From Nereocystis luetkeana (Eukaryota > Sar > Phaeophyceae > Laminariales > Laminariaceae), in NCBI GenBank assembly GCA_031213475.1, contig JARUPZ010000025.1:9131544-9195543 (forward strand): DNA of 64,000 nucleotides, read 5' to 3'. Shown here one piece after another: positions 1-10,691 of the stretch. The position numbers and the translations under genes are program-made. The notes beneath the pieces are model-generated. The model worked only from the letters and a program-made list of their open reading frames with translations, did no database searches and was not told the DNA's origin. How positions within the stretch are numbered: position 1 is the first letter of the stretch; each line of letters begins with the position of its first letter.

Positions 1-780
1 AATTGTTTTGAGAATTTACAGCGAAGCTTTTGTGCTCAGCGAGGAACGCCGCTCTAACTCCTATATACCAGCCTTTAAGAGCCTACGCTCAACGCTGATA
101 TCACAAGAAGCCACGAGCATTAGCCGAAATAGGAGATTCTTAAGTCCTGTCGCGTACCGTACGGGACACCGCACACTCTACTCCTCGACATATGTCCACC
201 ACAGCCAGGGTCCACACTGAATCGCCTCCGCAGAGATTTACCAACCCAAAGGCTCATAGCCTGTTAAAAATTCCACCAAGAGAGCAGGTGCGCCACGCAC
301 CAAGACGAACAGGCAAAACTTCTTCCAGTAGTAAGAATACAAAAAAGAACGTTTTGCCTCATGATGGCTACACAAATTCGTTGGAAATGCTGAAAAAACA
401 AGTGCCTGGCATACGAAGCCGCAGATGATACCATGCGTATCTGATCTTTGCCCGAGATGTGGTGGCTACGCAGTGATAGTGAATATTTACGGATGTTGGG
501 TGTTTGGTGCCTAAATCCGATCCTCCAAAGCCGGACCCTAACCCGAACCCCAACCCTATACGTATCAGTTATCATTGCTTGGTTGCTGTGCTTGGTAAGA
601 CTCTAGGTTGATTCCACCGGCTTGGATGTTGTGGTTGGGCTCTAAGTTGATACGGCTGGCTCGGGATGCCGTGGCTTGGAAATACTATAGGTTGGTTGAG
701 CCGGTTTTAATATACTGGTATCCCTTAGCCAACCAGAGTGCGTAAACAGCTACCCTAGCAAGATCCACTGCACTGTCAAT
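1..780. other. no gene recognised
   Basis: No open frame here has plausible composition, domain content or splice sites. Positions about 535-560 carry a degenerate AACCC-type stretch, and 595-720 repeats a loose CTAAGTTGAT/GGTTGA phrase. Nothing further is supported. Confidence 0.6.
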
Positions 781-1141
781 ATGTAACTACTACTGGCTCG
801 CCCCGTGCTCGAGGCTCATAACCTGTTGAAGTGTGCGCGTATGCCCTGCCATGCTGCAGATATAATAAGCTAGCTGTATCATGTTCGCCCAGTACACGAG
901 GCTGGTACCTTGTTAAAACACACCAGGTACACTTATGCCCTGCCATACGCAGTGGATAGGCAATAGATGGGTTCGCCTAAAACACGAGGCAAATAACCCG
1001 TTACAGGTGAGCACACCCCGTGATATGCGCAACAGATGCGAAAAGGGATTCGGTGTTCGCCCAGCACGCGAAGCTCATAACCTGTTACAATGCCACAGTC
1101 GGCCGAAACCCCTCGCCTGCACAATGTGAGGGTAAAAAAAA

Positions 1142-1243
1142 GCCTTGTGGAGACATAGAACAACGTAGCAAAACCCACGAGGTGTCGACAACTTCTCGAT
1201 TCGGTACGGGTTATGGGTGTGCTATGTTGTTGACAGTCTCCAC
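1142..1243. mobile_element. small TIR element (MITE-like)
   Basis: The ends are inverted: CCTTGTGGAGAC near 1143 faces GTCTCCACAAGG near 1232. The inverted match continues inward (AACAACGTAGCA against TGCTATGTTGTT). The middle codes for nothing. This fits a non-autonomous DNA element of about 100 bp; its superfamily is unknown. Confidence 0.6.
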
Positions 1244-1271
1244 AAGGACCTTTTGTCACCACTATTGGGCA

Positions 1272-1425
1272 GGGGGGGGGGGTGTACTCGATAGGAGATA
1301 TGTACTCGATCTCATGCATGGCCGTAGTCGTATGACCATAGACCCTCGCATCCCTACAATGCCGGGACGGAGCATGTCGGGTTTTCACCGACCAGGCAGA
1401 CATTGCTTGCACCAAGCAGGGGGGG
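1272..1425 (-). mobile_element. poly-C retroposon family A, truncated copy
   Basis: On the minus strand this copy reads through GCATTGTAGGGATGCGAGG and GTCATACGACTACGGCCATG and ends GAGTACACC plus a poly-C run (poly-G at 1272-1282 on plus). About a dozen more copies occur in the window. Confidence 0.7.
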
Positions 1426-1719
1426 GCATGTCCTGCCATGCACAGCAGATCTTAAAATACTGGGATCATCTGACGTTCTGGCCTGGTACACGAGGCCCTC
1501 AAAACCTGGTAACACATACGCATAGTATATGCCAGGCTACCATACGCAGCAGATAGGGCGTTGGATCTGCTGTACATGTTGTTCGCTTCGTACACGGGGC
1601 CAATTACCCGCACGCCCTACATATTTCATGAGCAACATATGATAAAAAGGGTCTGATGCTCGCGCAACGCACATGGGCTCATAACCTGTTACAATGTGCA
1701 TTGGCCAGTCAGACGAAGC

Positions 1720-2030
1720 AGACAACCCAAATCTCTGGGTCCTAAACAAATCACCCTCAAGATCTCGGCTTCAGATTTATGTAGTGCACGGTGCGGGGGC
1801 TACAGATTGTCTGAAATACAGCACTAAAGTAGCTTTACGGATCTACTGGTGGTACAAACCAGATTTCCGTGAATGTTGGTTTGAGATTGAGTGGCGGCGG
1901 AAAAACCTAAGAGTGAACTCTTAGCAATAATTGATTAAGGATTCGAGGTATTGATAGTATGAATGTGTGATATTATAGTTTTTAGGAGACCAAATGATGC
2001 ATAGACCATCCGAAGTTCGCCCCATACCCA
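1720..2030. other. no gene recognised
   Basis: AT-leaning sequence without a supported coding region or a repeat recognised elsewhere in the window. Confidence 0.5.
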
Positions 2031-2545
2031 AGACTCATATTGTGAAGGTGTTTACCTACTGAGCTACCGCGCCGTATCGAGTACCAATCAGGGAAGATGT
2101 TGGTTGGGGTAGTCTAAAGGACTAACGTATGGATCGATTACCCAGCCTAGGGGAAATACTCGCAACACCATGTGAAAAAGGTGTTGTGAAGGTATCACCT
2201 GCTGAGCTATAGGGGTAAAAGATCGATCGATTGCCCAGCCCAGGGCAATCCTTATAGCACTCTGCCCCCCTCTGAGCGGCGGGACGTTTGAGGCGTCGGT
2301 ATCATATACGGCCGTACGCGGACCTACCCGACGCGTTTTAATACCTGGGGGACCCGGGAGATATATTTTTAGGGACGCACGCGCAAGTGTTTCTGTGAAA
2401 GAAACGTTCGATTTGAGATTCGAACCCGTGTCCTCGATGACGTGGAATGTGAAGGTGTTACCTACTGAGCTATAGGGATAAAAGACCGATCGATTACCCA
2501 GCCCAGGGTAATCCTTACAACAGCTGCCTTCTGAGTTATAAGGGG
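2030..2545 (-). mobile_element. tRNA-derived SINE, composite copy
   Basis: The reverse complement contains TAGCTCAGTAGGTAACA (pol III A-box-like) and GGGTTCGAATCTC (B-box-like), spaced as in a tRNA. Further A-box-like heads occur at about 2060 and 2190. The outer segment CCTTGGGCTGGGTAATC-type sequence is present at both ends, as in the copy at 18407-18752. Acceptor-stem pairing is absent, so it is not a functional tRNA. Confidence 0.65.
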
Positions 2546-2692
2546 TAAGTAATCTGTCGATTGCACACCCAGGAGCCCAGGATATCCTTAATATAACATT
2601 TTTCTGTTAAAATATGTAATCGCGTAACACTTGGTGAGGGGTAAAGCTTCCCAAGAAATGAGCTTTAGAAACCTTAGGTGCTACCCCTACCG

Positions 2693-2700
2693 TACTACTC

Positions 2701-2739
<39 letters not shown>

Positions 2740-2756
2740 TTAATACTACTACTACA

Positions 2757-2790
<34 letters not shown>

Positions 2791-2812
2791 TTAATAATAA
2801 TACTACTACTAC

Positions 2813-2865
<53 letters not shown>

Positions 2866-2880
2866 ATACTACTACTACAC
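2693..2880. repeat. (TAC)n microsatellite
   Basis: About 185 bp of nearly uninterrupted TAC/ACT triplets with a few TTAATA interruptions. The long poly-Thr and poly-Val frames that it creates are artefacts. Confidence 0.95.
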
Positions 2881-2995
2881 TATTACGGGAGACCATAGTT
2901 AATAGGACCAAATATTGTTCGTAGAAATGGTTAAATATACTGGTATAGGTTTTTACGTATACCACAGGTCCTATTAACTAGTTTCCCCCGTAATA
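2881..2995. mobile_element. TIR-2 palindromic MITE
   Basis: Near-palindromic element: TATTACGGGAGACCATAG at the left, CCCCCGTAATA at the right, with the conserved AATATTGTT core. At 2938-2945 it carries TACTGGTA where other copies have only TA (see findings). Confidence 0.85.
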
Positions 2996-3560
2996 ATACA
3001 CCCTTTACGATACTACACTCTCATGGAGGCCCAAAATAGGTCCAAAAACACCCACGTTGGTCCACGTAAATCACTAGCTACAGCGCGAATACAAAAGGTT
3101 GTCTGTGCAATTTTTGCGGTCGGTGATATATTCCCCACCGATCCTACATTTGCAGCCTTCAGAAATACATCGGGAAGCCCCACTCCCCCCGTTTTGGGTC
3201 TGTATATACTACCGTAGGGGCCACCGTGATACCACACTATTAGTACTATAGTCGATCGAGCCTTTCTCGGGTGTATTATGTCCGTCACGCTAAAAATCCG
3301 ACTATATTTTATCGTGCTCGACTCGGCCCCTCTTGTCCATTCCGTGCCTGACATGCCGGGATAGGGAGCTGGCCAGGGATGCCGAGTTTCGTATTCGTAT
3401 TATTATGCTTGCCTTCCGACAGTACAGCGTAAATGCCGTTCCGATAAAACCGAATATCCTTCCGTAAATCAGCAGTATCCCTCATGCCGAGTTTATTCAG
3501 TTTCTTGTACTATTTCACGGTGATGCGGTTGCCACCGGATTTCTTCGGACGGGTCTGGTT
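2996..3560. other. no gene recognised
   Basis: Open frames exist on both strands around 3013-3354, but they lack a recognisable domain and splice signals. No repeat from elsewhere in the window was recognised. Confidence 0.5.
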
Positions 3561-3564
3561 CCAG

Positions 3565-3935
3565 CCTGAGTTTTCTATGAATCTGCATATGCGGCCCTTC
3601 AGGGTGGGCTACTGTTATGGTATCCCCTCTCCCCTGTTGCGGGACTATGATGGACCGGGGGCGTGCTTAACTCCGCCAGAGCGGGAAACGACGTTCCACC
3701 GCGGAGCGGAGTCAAGAGCCGGGCTTCGAGCCACAGAATACACGTGTACTTGGCTTCAGCCTTCTAAGTGAGAGGTGTGGGAGTGGGTTGTGAAGCGCTG
3801 TATCTTCCATATATCTCCGAATTCTCCGGGTGAGTTTGGCTCTTGCCTGAGCTTTCTATGAATCTGCATACACGACCCTTCAGGGTGGGCTAGTGCTATG
3901 ATATCCCCTCTACCCTATTGTGCCATTATAATTTG
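3565..3935. repeat. duplicated segment shared with 50.3 kb
   Basis: TCTATGAATCTGCATA followed by CCCTTCAGGGTGGGCTA and TATCCCCTCT occurs at about 3574-3645 and again at 3857-3930. A related stretch (CCCCTCTCCCCTGTTGCGG, then ATTTGTAGCAAG) lies at about 50310-50350. The embedded CCCTTCAGGG is palindromic. Confidence 0.6.
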
Positions 3936-4059
3936 TAGCAAGCGTTCCTTAGGTCCACACTGCCCCACACTCTACATTCTGGTCCTTTCAGTAACACTCA
4001 CTGCAGCTGCACTCGACGCAATTACACAGCTGTGTCCCATAGGTCGCGCCGCACGGTAG

Positions 4060-4345
4060 GATATTGTAGTATTAATAGAGGGCGGGTGACACGGGTGAAG
4101 CCACCGCTGCGAGTGCGTGGCTTTGGCTTGCCTGGGAGTGAATCTTTCAAGTAAGTATAATCTTGGAAAGTGACTCCAGCCATTGATCAAGTGACAAGAA
4201 GGCGGAGTGCGATTTCTCGCCGACCTTGCCTAGTTGTTGAAGCACGAAGCTTCGATGGGAAGCGGCGTACGACACGTGTGGAGCCACCGCCGTAAGCGTT
4301 GCCGTGGCTTGCCTGAGCGTGGATGCTTCGACGACGACGAAAAAC
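4060..4345. repeat. imperfect tandem duplication
   Basis: GAGCCACCGC...GTGGCTT...GCTTGCCTG appears at about 4095-4135 and again, diverged, at about 4275-4315. Frames on either strand are driven by the duplication and show no domain. Confidence 0.45.
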
Positions 4346-4439
4346 AAAACAACCAGAAAACCGCAGCCAAAAAAACCCAACCAAAAAGTCGCGCGGTCAG
4401 GGAAAAAATATACCTTGTTCCTGGCAAGAGTTTTTTTTA

Positions 4440-5570
4440 GAGGAAACAGAAACTAAACCCTAAAAAACGGATTTAGAACAGCAAGCCGCTTTGTCTGGAA
4501 ACTACTACTGTATGAGCTGCCGCTATCAATAGGAACTCGAGTGGCAATATATTCGTAACTGTGGTCACCTTGTGTGCGTTGTTGCGGCTTCCTCTTGGCT
4601 TTGTCTTGGTTGGTCGGAAAAAAAAATCGCCCGTCATCGTTTCGGCCTTTCTTTGCTCATTTTTTTGGGGGGGGAGGCGTGACGGCGGGCGCTTCAGGCA
4701 ACTCGAAAAGGGCTCAAATGTTTTTTCGCGTCGTTAGGATTAGAAGCCCGCATTCGATCGTACTGGGTGTGAGGAACGTCGTTACTATTGTTAATCCATG
4801 GTCTCTGGACAAAGTGGTAAATAAAAATCGTACAGGAAGCCCCTTTCTGCTGGGATTTACTGCTAGGTGGTGTGGTAGTCAGAGGACGTCCAGGGTGCAT
4901 CTGCAATATCTACGAGTATATCCACATCGAAAACCCGGGGATGCACCCCGGATATCCCCGGCCCACCAGATACCTGATACAGCAGTACAGGTTACGGGCT
5001 CAACAGCTAACAGGTGGATTGAAGGTACAGTAGTCATGCAGCAGCTCTCGATGTTCACCGAAATAACTGTGTCATAACCAAACAGCTCTCGAAGTTCACC
5101 GAAATAAGTGCGACACACATGTTAAGAATAAAAACATTTTTTTCTTCTCGTTATTGATATGCGTTCGTTTTCGTTGTTGTGGCCTTTTTTTCGTCCTTCT
5201 ATGGTGCCTCGGTCCGTCTCAACCTCTTGGACACCGAGGGAACAGCTACAGTAAAAAAATTACACGCGGTGGACACCGCTGAAATAGCAGGCAGCGCCTA
5301 AAAACGTGAAAGAAAAATCGCGACGCTGCGTGTACGTAGTAGTATGCCTGTACGCGCGGCAAAGTGAGGCAAGCAGAACATAAAACACAGAAGAAGAGAA
5401 TAACAAACAATGTCCACATGCTACGATAAATTAAATGGCATTCAAGTTCTCTCTGCTACGTTCTTCTCCTGCAGGTACGCACTTACCATGATACCACCAC
5501 TCGCTGTAGAGCGGTGCTGCCGTGTCTGCCCTTCTTGCACAGGAATGGGCATGCAAACTCTTCCTCCAGG
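4440..5570. other. no supported gene
   Basis: A 167-codon plus-strand frame (4574-5077) has irregular composition and no motif I recognise. CTCTCGAAGTTCACCGAAATAA-type sequence is repeated in tandem near 5045-5110. I do not call a gene. Confidence 0.5.
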
Positions 5571-5574
5571 CAAT

Positions 5575-5629
5575 CAAGCAATCTTATCGACCAACCAATC
5601 AATCAACCAATCGATCAACCAACCAACGA

Positions 5630-5667
<38 letters not shown>

Positions 5668-5735
5668 GAAACCAACCAAGAAACCTACCAATAGAGCAAC
5701 CAACCAGTTATGAATGAACCAACCAACTGATCAAT
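5575..5735. repeat. AATC/ACCA tandem repeat
   Basis: Tetranucleotide-like array (AATCAATCAATC core, flanked by CAACCAAC variants). Confidence 0.9.
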
Positions 5736-5739
5736 CAGC

Positions 5740-7730
5740 GATAAAAAAAAAACGATCACTCGATCCTCCTGTCCCAACCCATCCACCCAACCGCCCTCCG
5801 ACCTTCCAAGCATCCACCTATGATTCCATGCATGCACTTCTCTCTATCCGCCGGATTAAACCTCGCATCACTCTAAGTAACCGTAATGTCGTAGTACAGT
5901 ATCTAGTAGTGTCGTACAGAAAATAAACAGCATCATCATCATCACCATAGCACAGTAGTTGAGCTCGTCGACGCTCGAATAAGCACACGAAGACATCATC
6001 ATGCTATACTTTGGAGCTGACAAAACGAGATCACCTGATCTCCTCACCCCCCCCAAGCGCCGTTCCCCCCCCTTCCTCTCTCTGCTGCTGATTTCTACTG
6101 CTATTTCCAACTGATCCGTGGACGTTTTCGCTGACGTCAACGACCTCCCCCCCCCCGCCCTCAGGCCCTCAGTCGATGGTGGGAAAAAAATAGAACAACA
6201 CTAAAAAAACACTAACAAAGACAACAACAACGGAGCCCCAGACGGGACCGATGCCGTCTACAGCCGGAAACAAAAAAACGCCACCACCACCACCACCACC
6301 ACCATCCTATGCATGCATGTATGTGTCTGTATATATAGAGTTATATAATGCGTAATAATGCGGTGTTGTGGCACGCGATGACATCATCAACCACCACGCA
6401 CGGTAGACCGATGTACCCGTCTTCGTCCCTGCCACCTCCTGTCCCTCCCCCTCCTCTTCCTCATCCTGGGGGGGGGCAAAACTTGTACTAAACTCCTTCC
6501 AACCCCTTCCCATCCTCGTCTCCTGACACAAAACGGGGCAAGCGCGACAACGCAGCCAGGCCCTTCGCTATATGGCTAAAAGCAAAAACAAAAGCGAGCA
6601 AGCAAGAGGGCATCAAGCAAGCAAGCGCAACCGAGCAGGCCAGCAAAGCGAGCAAAGCAAGCCAAGCACACAAAGCAAGCAAAACATCCAACTGAATCCA
6701 GAGCCGAGTCGATGAACAGCACACACAGATAGCAGCGGCAAGCCGCAATACATAACAAAACATGGTGACTATCCCCGTTAAGTACGTACGCATCGCAAGG
6801 AATGCCGAGTAAAATCACAGCTACGGTACCAATCACCAAAAGAGCCGGCGCCGGGCGAACAAGCCGAGCGACGAGCTCTACCCCACCGCCCACCACCAAA
6901 CTCTACCCCACTCCATCACAACAAGCCACCACAACGACAAGCCTTTGCGTTGTGACGTGCTCATCGAAAAACATTCTAGGACCGTAAGCGGCGCTACGAG
7001 GCCGGCTCATCTCCGAGCTTGCACCCCACCAGAAGCATCCTTTTGTTGTTGTGGCGTGCTCGTCGCAGAGCACCGGTAAGAGCTACTGAGAGACAGCTCT
7101 TGTGGTCGGGCGGCACGGTACCAACCTGCGTGTCGGAGGCCCTCCCCTATAACAATCGCGCAACAGCGATGAACATGGTGTGTATGCTACAAAAAACAAC
7201 AACTATCGCACCCACAGAAAACGGTGCGTATGACATGAAAAAAACAGCAACTACCGCACCTGTAGAAGAAGAAAAATGAACATGACGATACACAACAGCA
7301 GCGCCTCCAACACGCCTACCTTTTACGTAGCGTACACCATTGACACCCAACCCCCTTTCCCCTCTCCCTATTCCCCCCCGCTTACGTGCCAAGAAGTGTG
7401 CACCCCCGGCAACCACTCCCACAACCACCACCACAACCAACATCACACGACATTATGCACAAGAGACAACCAGCGCCCGAAATAGTTTGTCACAAAACGC
7501 CCCCCCCCTTCCCTTACCTTCCCCCCCCCCCGGCCGAAACATAAATGAATAAATAAAACATGGCAGGACGAGGAAGAACGCTGTCGCTGCTAGGAAAGAA
7601 AAGGCAAATCCCCAAACAATCCCCACCCCCCCCCCCCTCCCCCTCCCCACTCCCCCACCCCGCACGGAAAATATCGATCGCCAAGGAGCGCACCGCGACC
7701 CAAGCGGCTGTCCGTACTCTGGAGGGAGGC
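5740..7730. other. low-complexity region, no supported gene
   Basis: Contains C-rich runs (about 6040-6070, 6145-6160), a (CCA)n tract at 6283-6303, an AAGCAAGC-like tract at 6590-6690 and long C runs at 7500-7640. A minus-strand frame near 6780-6899 encodes a hydrophobic stretch of about 18 residues before a GTACGT donor-like site, but no start codon or acceptor makes a convincing exon. Confidence 0.5.
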
Positions 7731-7734
7731 ACGC

Positions 7735-7858
7735 CACTGTATGCGTTGTATGCGCTGCATGCGTTGTATGCATTGTATGCGCTGCATGCGTTGTATGCAT
7801 TGTATGCGCTGCATGTGTTGTATGTTGCTGCATGTATTGTATGCATTGTAGGCGCTTC
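7735..7858. repeat. TATGCGTTG/TATGCGCTGCATG tandem repeat
   Basis: About ten units of 9-10 bp in the pattern TGTATGCGTTGTATGCGCTGCATG. The peptide repeats in its frames (ALYALYAL type) are artefacts of the array. Confidence 0.9.
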
Positions 7859-7891
7859 ACATTTTGTATGCGCCTCCTCCCCCCTCCACGT

Positions 7892-8009
7892 CTACCTGGT
7901 TGGTGAAAACCTGACGCGCCCCGTCCCGGCATTGTAGGAGTGCGAGGGTCTATGGTCATACGACTGCGGCCATGCATGACCATGACAAGAGTACCCCCCC
8001 CCCCCCCCG
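7892..8009 (+). mobile_element. poly-C retroposon family A, truncated copy
   Basis: Family A 3' end in plus orientation: GGTGAAAACCTGACG, CCGTCCCGGCATTGTAGG, then AAGAGTACC followed by about 15 C. Confidence 0.75.
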
Positions 8010-8740
8010 CCTCCTCCTTTCGCATGGGATTGCCGGAAGTGCTTCCGACCTGACCCCGGCACATGAAGGCCCAGCGGGAGCAAACCGCGTGGACGCTCGT
8101 AGCGTGCATGGGCTACCATGACGGAGGGGTGCGACCGAGGGCAATCAGGCCCAGCGGCGACCCGAGTCCGCTCCGGCCCAGAAAGCGCACGGGGTTTTCA
8201 AACGGTCTGGGTAGGCGAGGACGAAAGGGTGACTCCTTCACTCAGCAAACTACGGTAACGGAGCCACAAGGAGACCCCACGACTTTCCCCAGCGGTAGGG
8301 GTGGATAGTCGGAATCGATTGAGGGAGGAAGGGAGGTGGGGAGGGATTAGGGAAGGGCTGATCGCGTGTTACCGGCCGCAACCGTAACCTCGCCCCCGGG
8401 CCCCGGTAACCTCTTTTCCCCGCCGCCGCTCGCCCATAGGCTTCCTTCGCACAGGGATATATAAAGACAACAGCAACACAAAACTTGAGCGAGAACCTTG
8501 ACAAAAATTTGCCCACCATCACCACTGGGCAATGTAGCAGTCAGTCAGCGCTTGCTGACTGCTATATAGCTCAGCGGGTACGGGAAGTCTCATCGCTCGG
8601 TTCTGACGCTCTTCAATCTCTATCCAACCGCGCCGAAACCAACCGCCTAAACTCTATACCCTCCATTTTCCGCCTGACCCGATTCAGCAAAGAGGCCCGC
8701 CACGCGCGCGGTACACCACTGTTTATCCAAGAGAACCGCC
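8010..8740. other. 3' flank of receptor gene; one tRNA-like stretch
   Basis: GC-rich sequence with no confirmed exon. At 8564-8632 a plus-strand TATAGCTCAGCGGGTAC (A-box-like) is followed about 25 bp later by CGGTTCTGACG (weak B-box), suggesting a decayed tRNA-derived SINE. Minus-strand frames at 8010-8150 look moderately protein-like but have no consistent splice sites. Confidence 0.4.
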
Positions 8741-8744
8741 AAGG

Positions 8745-8935
8745 CCCCACCCCAGCTCACCCTTCGTGCGACTCGCCGAACTCCTCACGTTTCGCTTCGC
8801 ACTCGGCGCAAGCAATCAATGTCTGCATGGTCGGGGAAAACCCGACGGGCCCCGTCCCGGCATTGTAGGAGTGCGAGGGTGTATGGTCATACGACTACCG
8901 CCAAGCATTACATGATTACGCCCACCCCACCTGGC
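8745..8935 (+). mobile_element. poly-C retroposon family A, diverged copy
   Basis: Matches the family from CAGCTCACCCTTCGTGCGAC through GCAAGCAAT, CCGTCCCGGCATTGTAGG and GTCATACGACTA. The 3' end is degenerate, with no long C run. Confidence 0.7.
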
Positions 8936-9392
8936 CCGATTCAGGGAGGATGGCGTGGAACGCGCGAATCACGACGACTGCCTAACCAGAGCGTGGCCAA
9001 GGGCCCGCGCTCCCACTGCCACTCTAAAAGGCTCCCGACGCGGGAGAGAACCAGCCGTACCCAGCCCCTAAAAAATAACAAGACACATCGACGGGACGGA
9101 GTCGAGCCAACAGCGCTGAAAGCCCAACCAACCGAACAGCTTAAGCCCGTCCACAACTGCGCTCGAATCTTTTGGGACCGAACAGTAACTTCGAACTAGA
9201 ATGGCAAGAAAAAGCGTTGTAAAAGGGTTCTACTACCACTCAAACAACCGCACCCGATTTTTCTGGGCACAAACCGGCTTGGCCCGAGCGCGGGATCACT
9301 TTTGCACTACCAAAAAAAAAACGCTTGACCTAACAAGCCACCCCCACGATGATTCCGCAGCCGCCAAACATTATTTTCACGCTGCCAAAAGG
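8936..9392. other. 3' flank of receptor gene
   Basis: No exon recognised. The reverse complement of 9095-9145 contains TTCGGTTGGTTGGGC and GGCTCGACTCC, which resemble tRNA A- and B-box regions of a decayed SINE head. No poly(A) signal could be assigned. Confidence 0.35.
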
Positions 9393-10691
9393 TCACTCCG
9401 CGCCGCCGGCCAACCCTCTGACCCGCGCCCTCCCCGCATCCCCGCCACCATCAGCACCGAACCCGTTAGAAGCTAGAACATGGGAAGGGGACAAATTCTT
9501 CCACCCGCCCCTCCACTCATCCGTCGCCGCGGCCGAGTCTCTCCCACCACCACCCCCCCCCATGTTGCCGTGGCTGGGGGACGATCCCGCGAAGCCGCCG
9601 TTCACGCTCCCGCTCGCCGAGTCCGCTAACGCGGCGCGGCGGCCGGAAGCCTTGCGCGGGAGAAAGGCGGACCCCGAGACCGGCCCGCTGGGAAGCGCGA
9701 CTTCGGAGCCAGACTTATATGATGAATCCCTGGCGCCGCCGCCGTCGCTCCGCCTCGGGTAGAAGCCATTGCTGTTCCCGTCGTCCCCCTCCGGCTCGAC
9801 AGAGGACATCCCTGCGGACAGCGTTCCGTAGAAGCGGCTCTCGCCGTCACTGTCGAAGACTGAAGGGAGCTGTACCGCGGGGGCTCCGCGACCGCTACTG
9901 CCACCTCGCCCGCTCACGTCCGACCACCCCCCCCCCACCTCGACGCCATCAAATGGGTTCCCAAGAGAGTCTGAAGCGGAGGCGGAGCCCCGCTGCCGGG
10001 GAGGGGTGACTGTGAACCCCGGGGCGCGACTCTCGCAGTCGCTGTCCGCGTCGCCCCCCCCGAGCTCTTCTTTCGCTGCTCTTCTTCCCATTCCTCCTCC
10101 TCGGCTTCCTCGCCGGGAGGGAGCCGTTCCCCGGCTGCGGCTCCGCTTAGGGGTCCCACTGCCCTTGCGGCTCCGCCCCGTCCTCGACGAAGATGAAGAA
10201 GTCGCCCCCGTCTTGTAAGAAGGGGCGCGACTAGCCGCATCGCTATCGTAAGCACCGCCGGGAGAAGGACCCCCAGGCCCCTCCCCCCTCCCGCCAGCGC
10301 CCGCGCGAAGCCCTCCGCGGTGGGATGGCCCGCTACGGCTCACTGGAGGCCTGGAGCGATTAGACCCGTCGCCGAAATCGCCCCTACCACCGCCGAGGCT
10401 ACCGCGTGGGGTCGTACGGCCGCCACCCTCTTCAGAGTAACCGGAGGGCTGCCCCCCCTTGCTGGCGGGGCTAGCGACCCAGCTCCCGTGACCCGTCTTG
10501 GTCGCGTCGTTGGGGGTCGGGGCCAGGTCTTGCGCCAGCTCCCAGTCTGTTTTCGGGGAGAACGGGGTGGGCGACGGGAGCACCATGTCGTGGGGCGCCA
10601 CCGTGACCGCTTGCAGGGCGCTGTCCGACAGCTGAACCGCCCTGATGCGCTCCTCGGTGATGCTCGCGCGCCGCCTTTCGCCGTTGTAACC
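9393..10691 (-). CDS. receptor exon 17: C-terminal cytoplasmic tail
   Basis: Begins after a TTGTCCCAG acceptor and stays open for 432 codons to a TGA at 9393. Phase 0 matches the donor of exon 16. The product (residues 1090-1521) is very rich in Ser, Gly and Arg and looks disordered. It opens with GERRRASITEER, where RRRAS (Ser at about 1099) has the form of a basophilic-kinase site; that is only a motif match. No catalytic domain was recognised. Short plus-strand frames opposite are shadows. The stop could be replaced by a further splice that I cannot see. Confidence 0.75.
   Translation of the reverse strand, partial: GYNGERRRASITEERIRAVQLSDSALQAVTVAPHDMVLPSPTPFSPKTDWELAQDLAPTPNDATKTGHGSWVASPASKGGQPSGYSEEGGGRTTPRGSLGGGRGDFGDGSNRSRPPVSRSGPSHRGGLRAGAGGRGEGPGGPSPGGAYDSDAASRAPSYKTGATSSSSSRTGRSRKGSGTPKRSRSRGTAPSRRGSRGGGMGRRAAKEELGGGDADSDCESRAPGFTVTPPRQRGSASASDSLGNPFDGVEVGGGWSDVSGRGGSSGRGAPAVQLPSVFDSDGESRFYGTLSAGMSSVEPEGDDGNSNGFYPRRSDGGGARDSSYKSGSEVALPSGPVSGSAFLPRKASGRRAALADSASGSVNGGFAGSSPSHGNMGGGGGGRDSAAATDEWRGGWKNLSPSHVLASNGFGADGGGDAGRARVRGLAGGAE

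Larger units (their letters stand above)
780..1720. repeat. degenerate minisatellite, ~75-80-bp unit
   Basis: Phrases such as GTTCGCCCAGCACGCGAAGC, CTCATAACCTGTTACAATG and ATGCCCTGCCAT recur at roughly 75-80-bp spacing at 780-1115 and again at 1430-1720. Two younger insertions, at 1142-1243 and 1272-1425, split the array. Confidence 0.6.

Noticed and set aside
2631..2965. Poly-Thr and poly-Val frames of about 95 codons on both strands
   Set aside because: They are translations of the (TAC)n microsatellite.
8564..8632. Functional tRNA gene
   Set aside because: A-box and weak B-box resemblance only; no cloverleaf with paired acceptor, D, anticodon and T stems could be drawn. The same applies to the tRNA-like stretches at 2.0-2.5, 18.4-18.75, 38.5, 42.5 and 45.2-45.5 kb.
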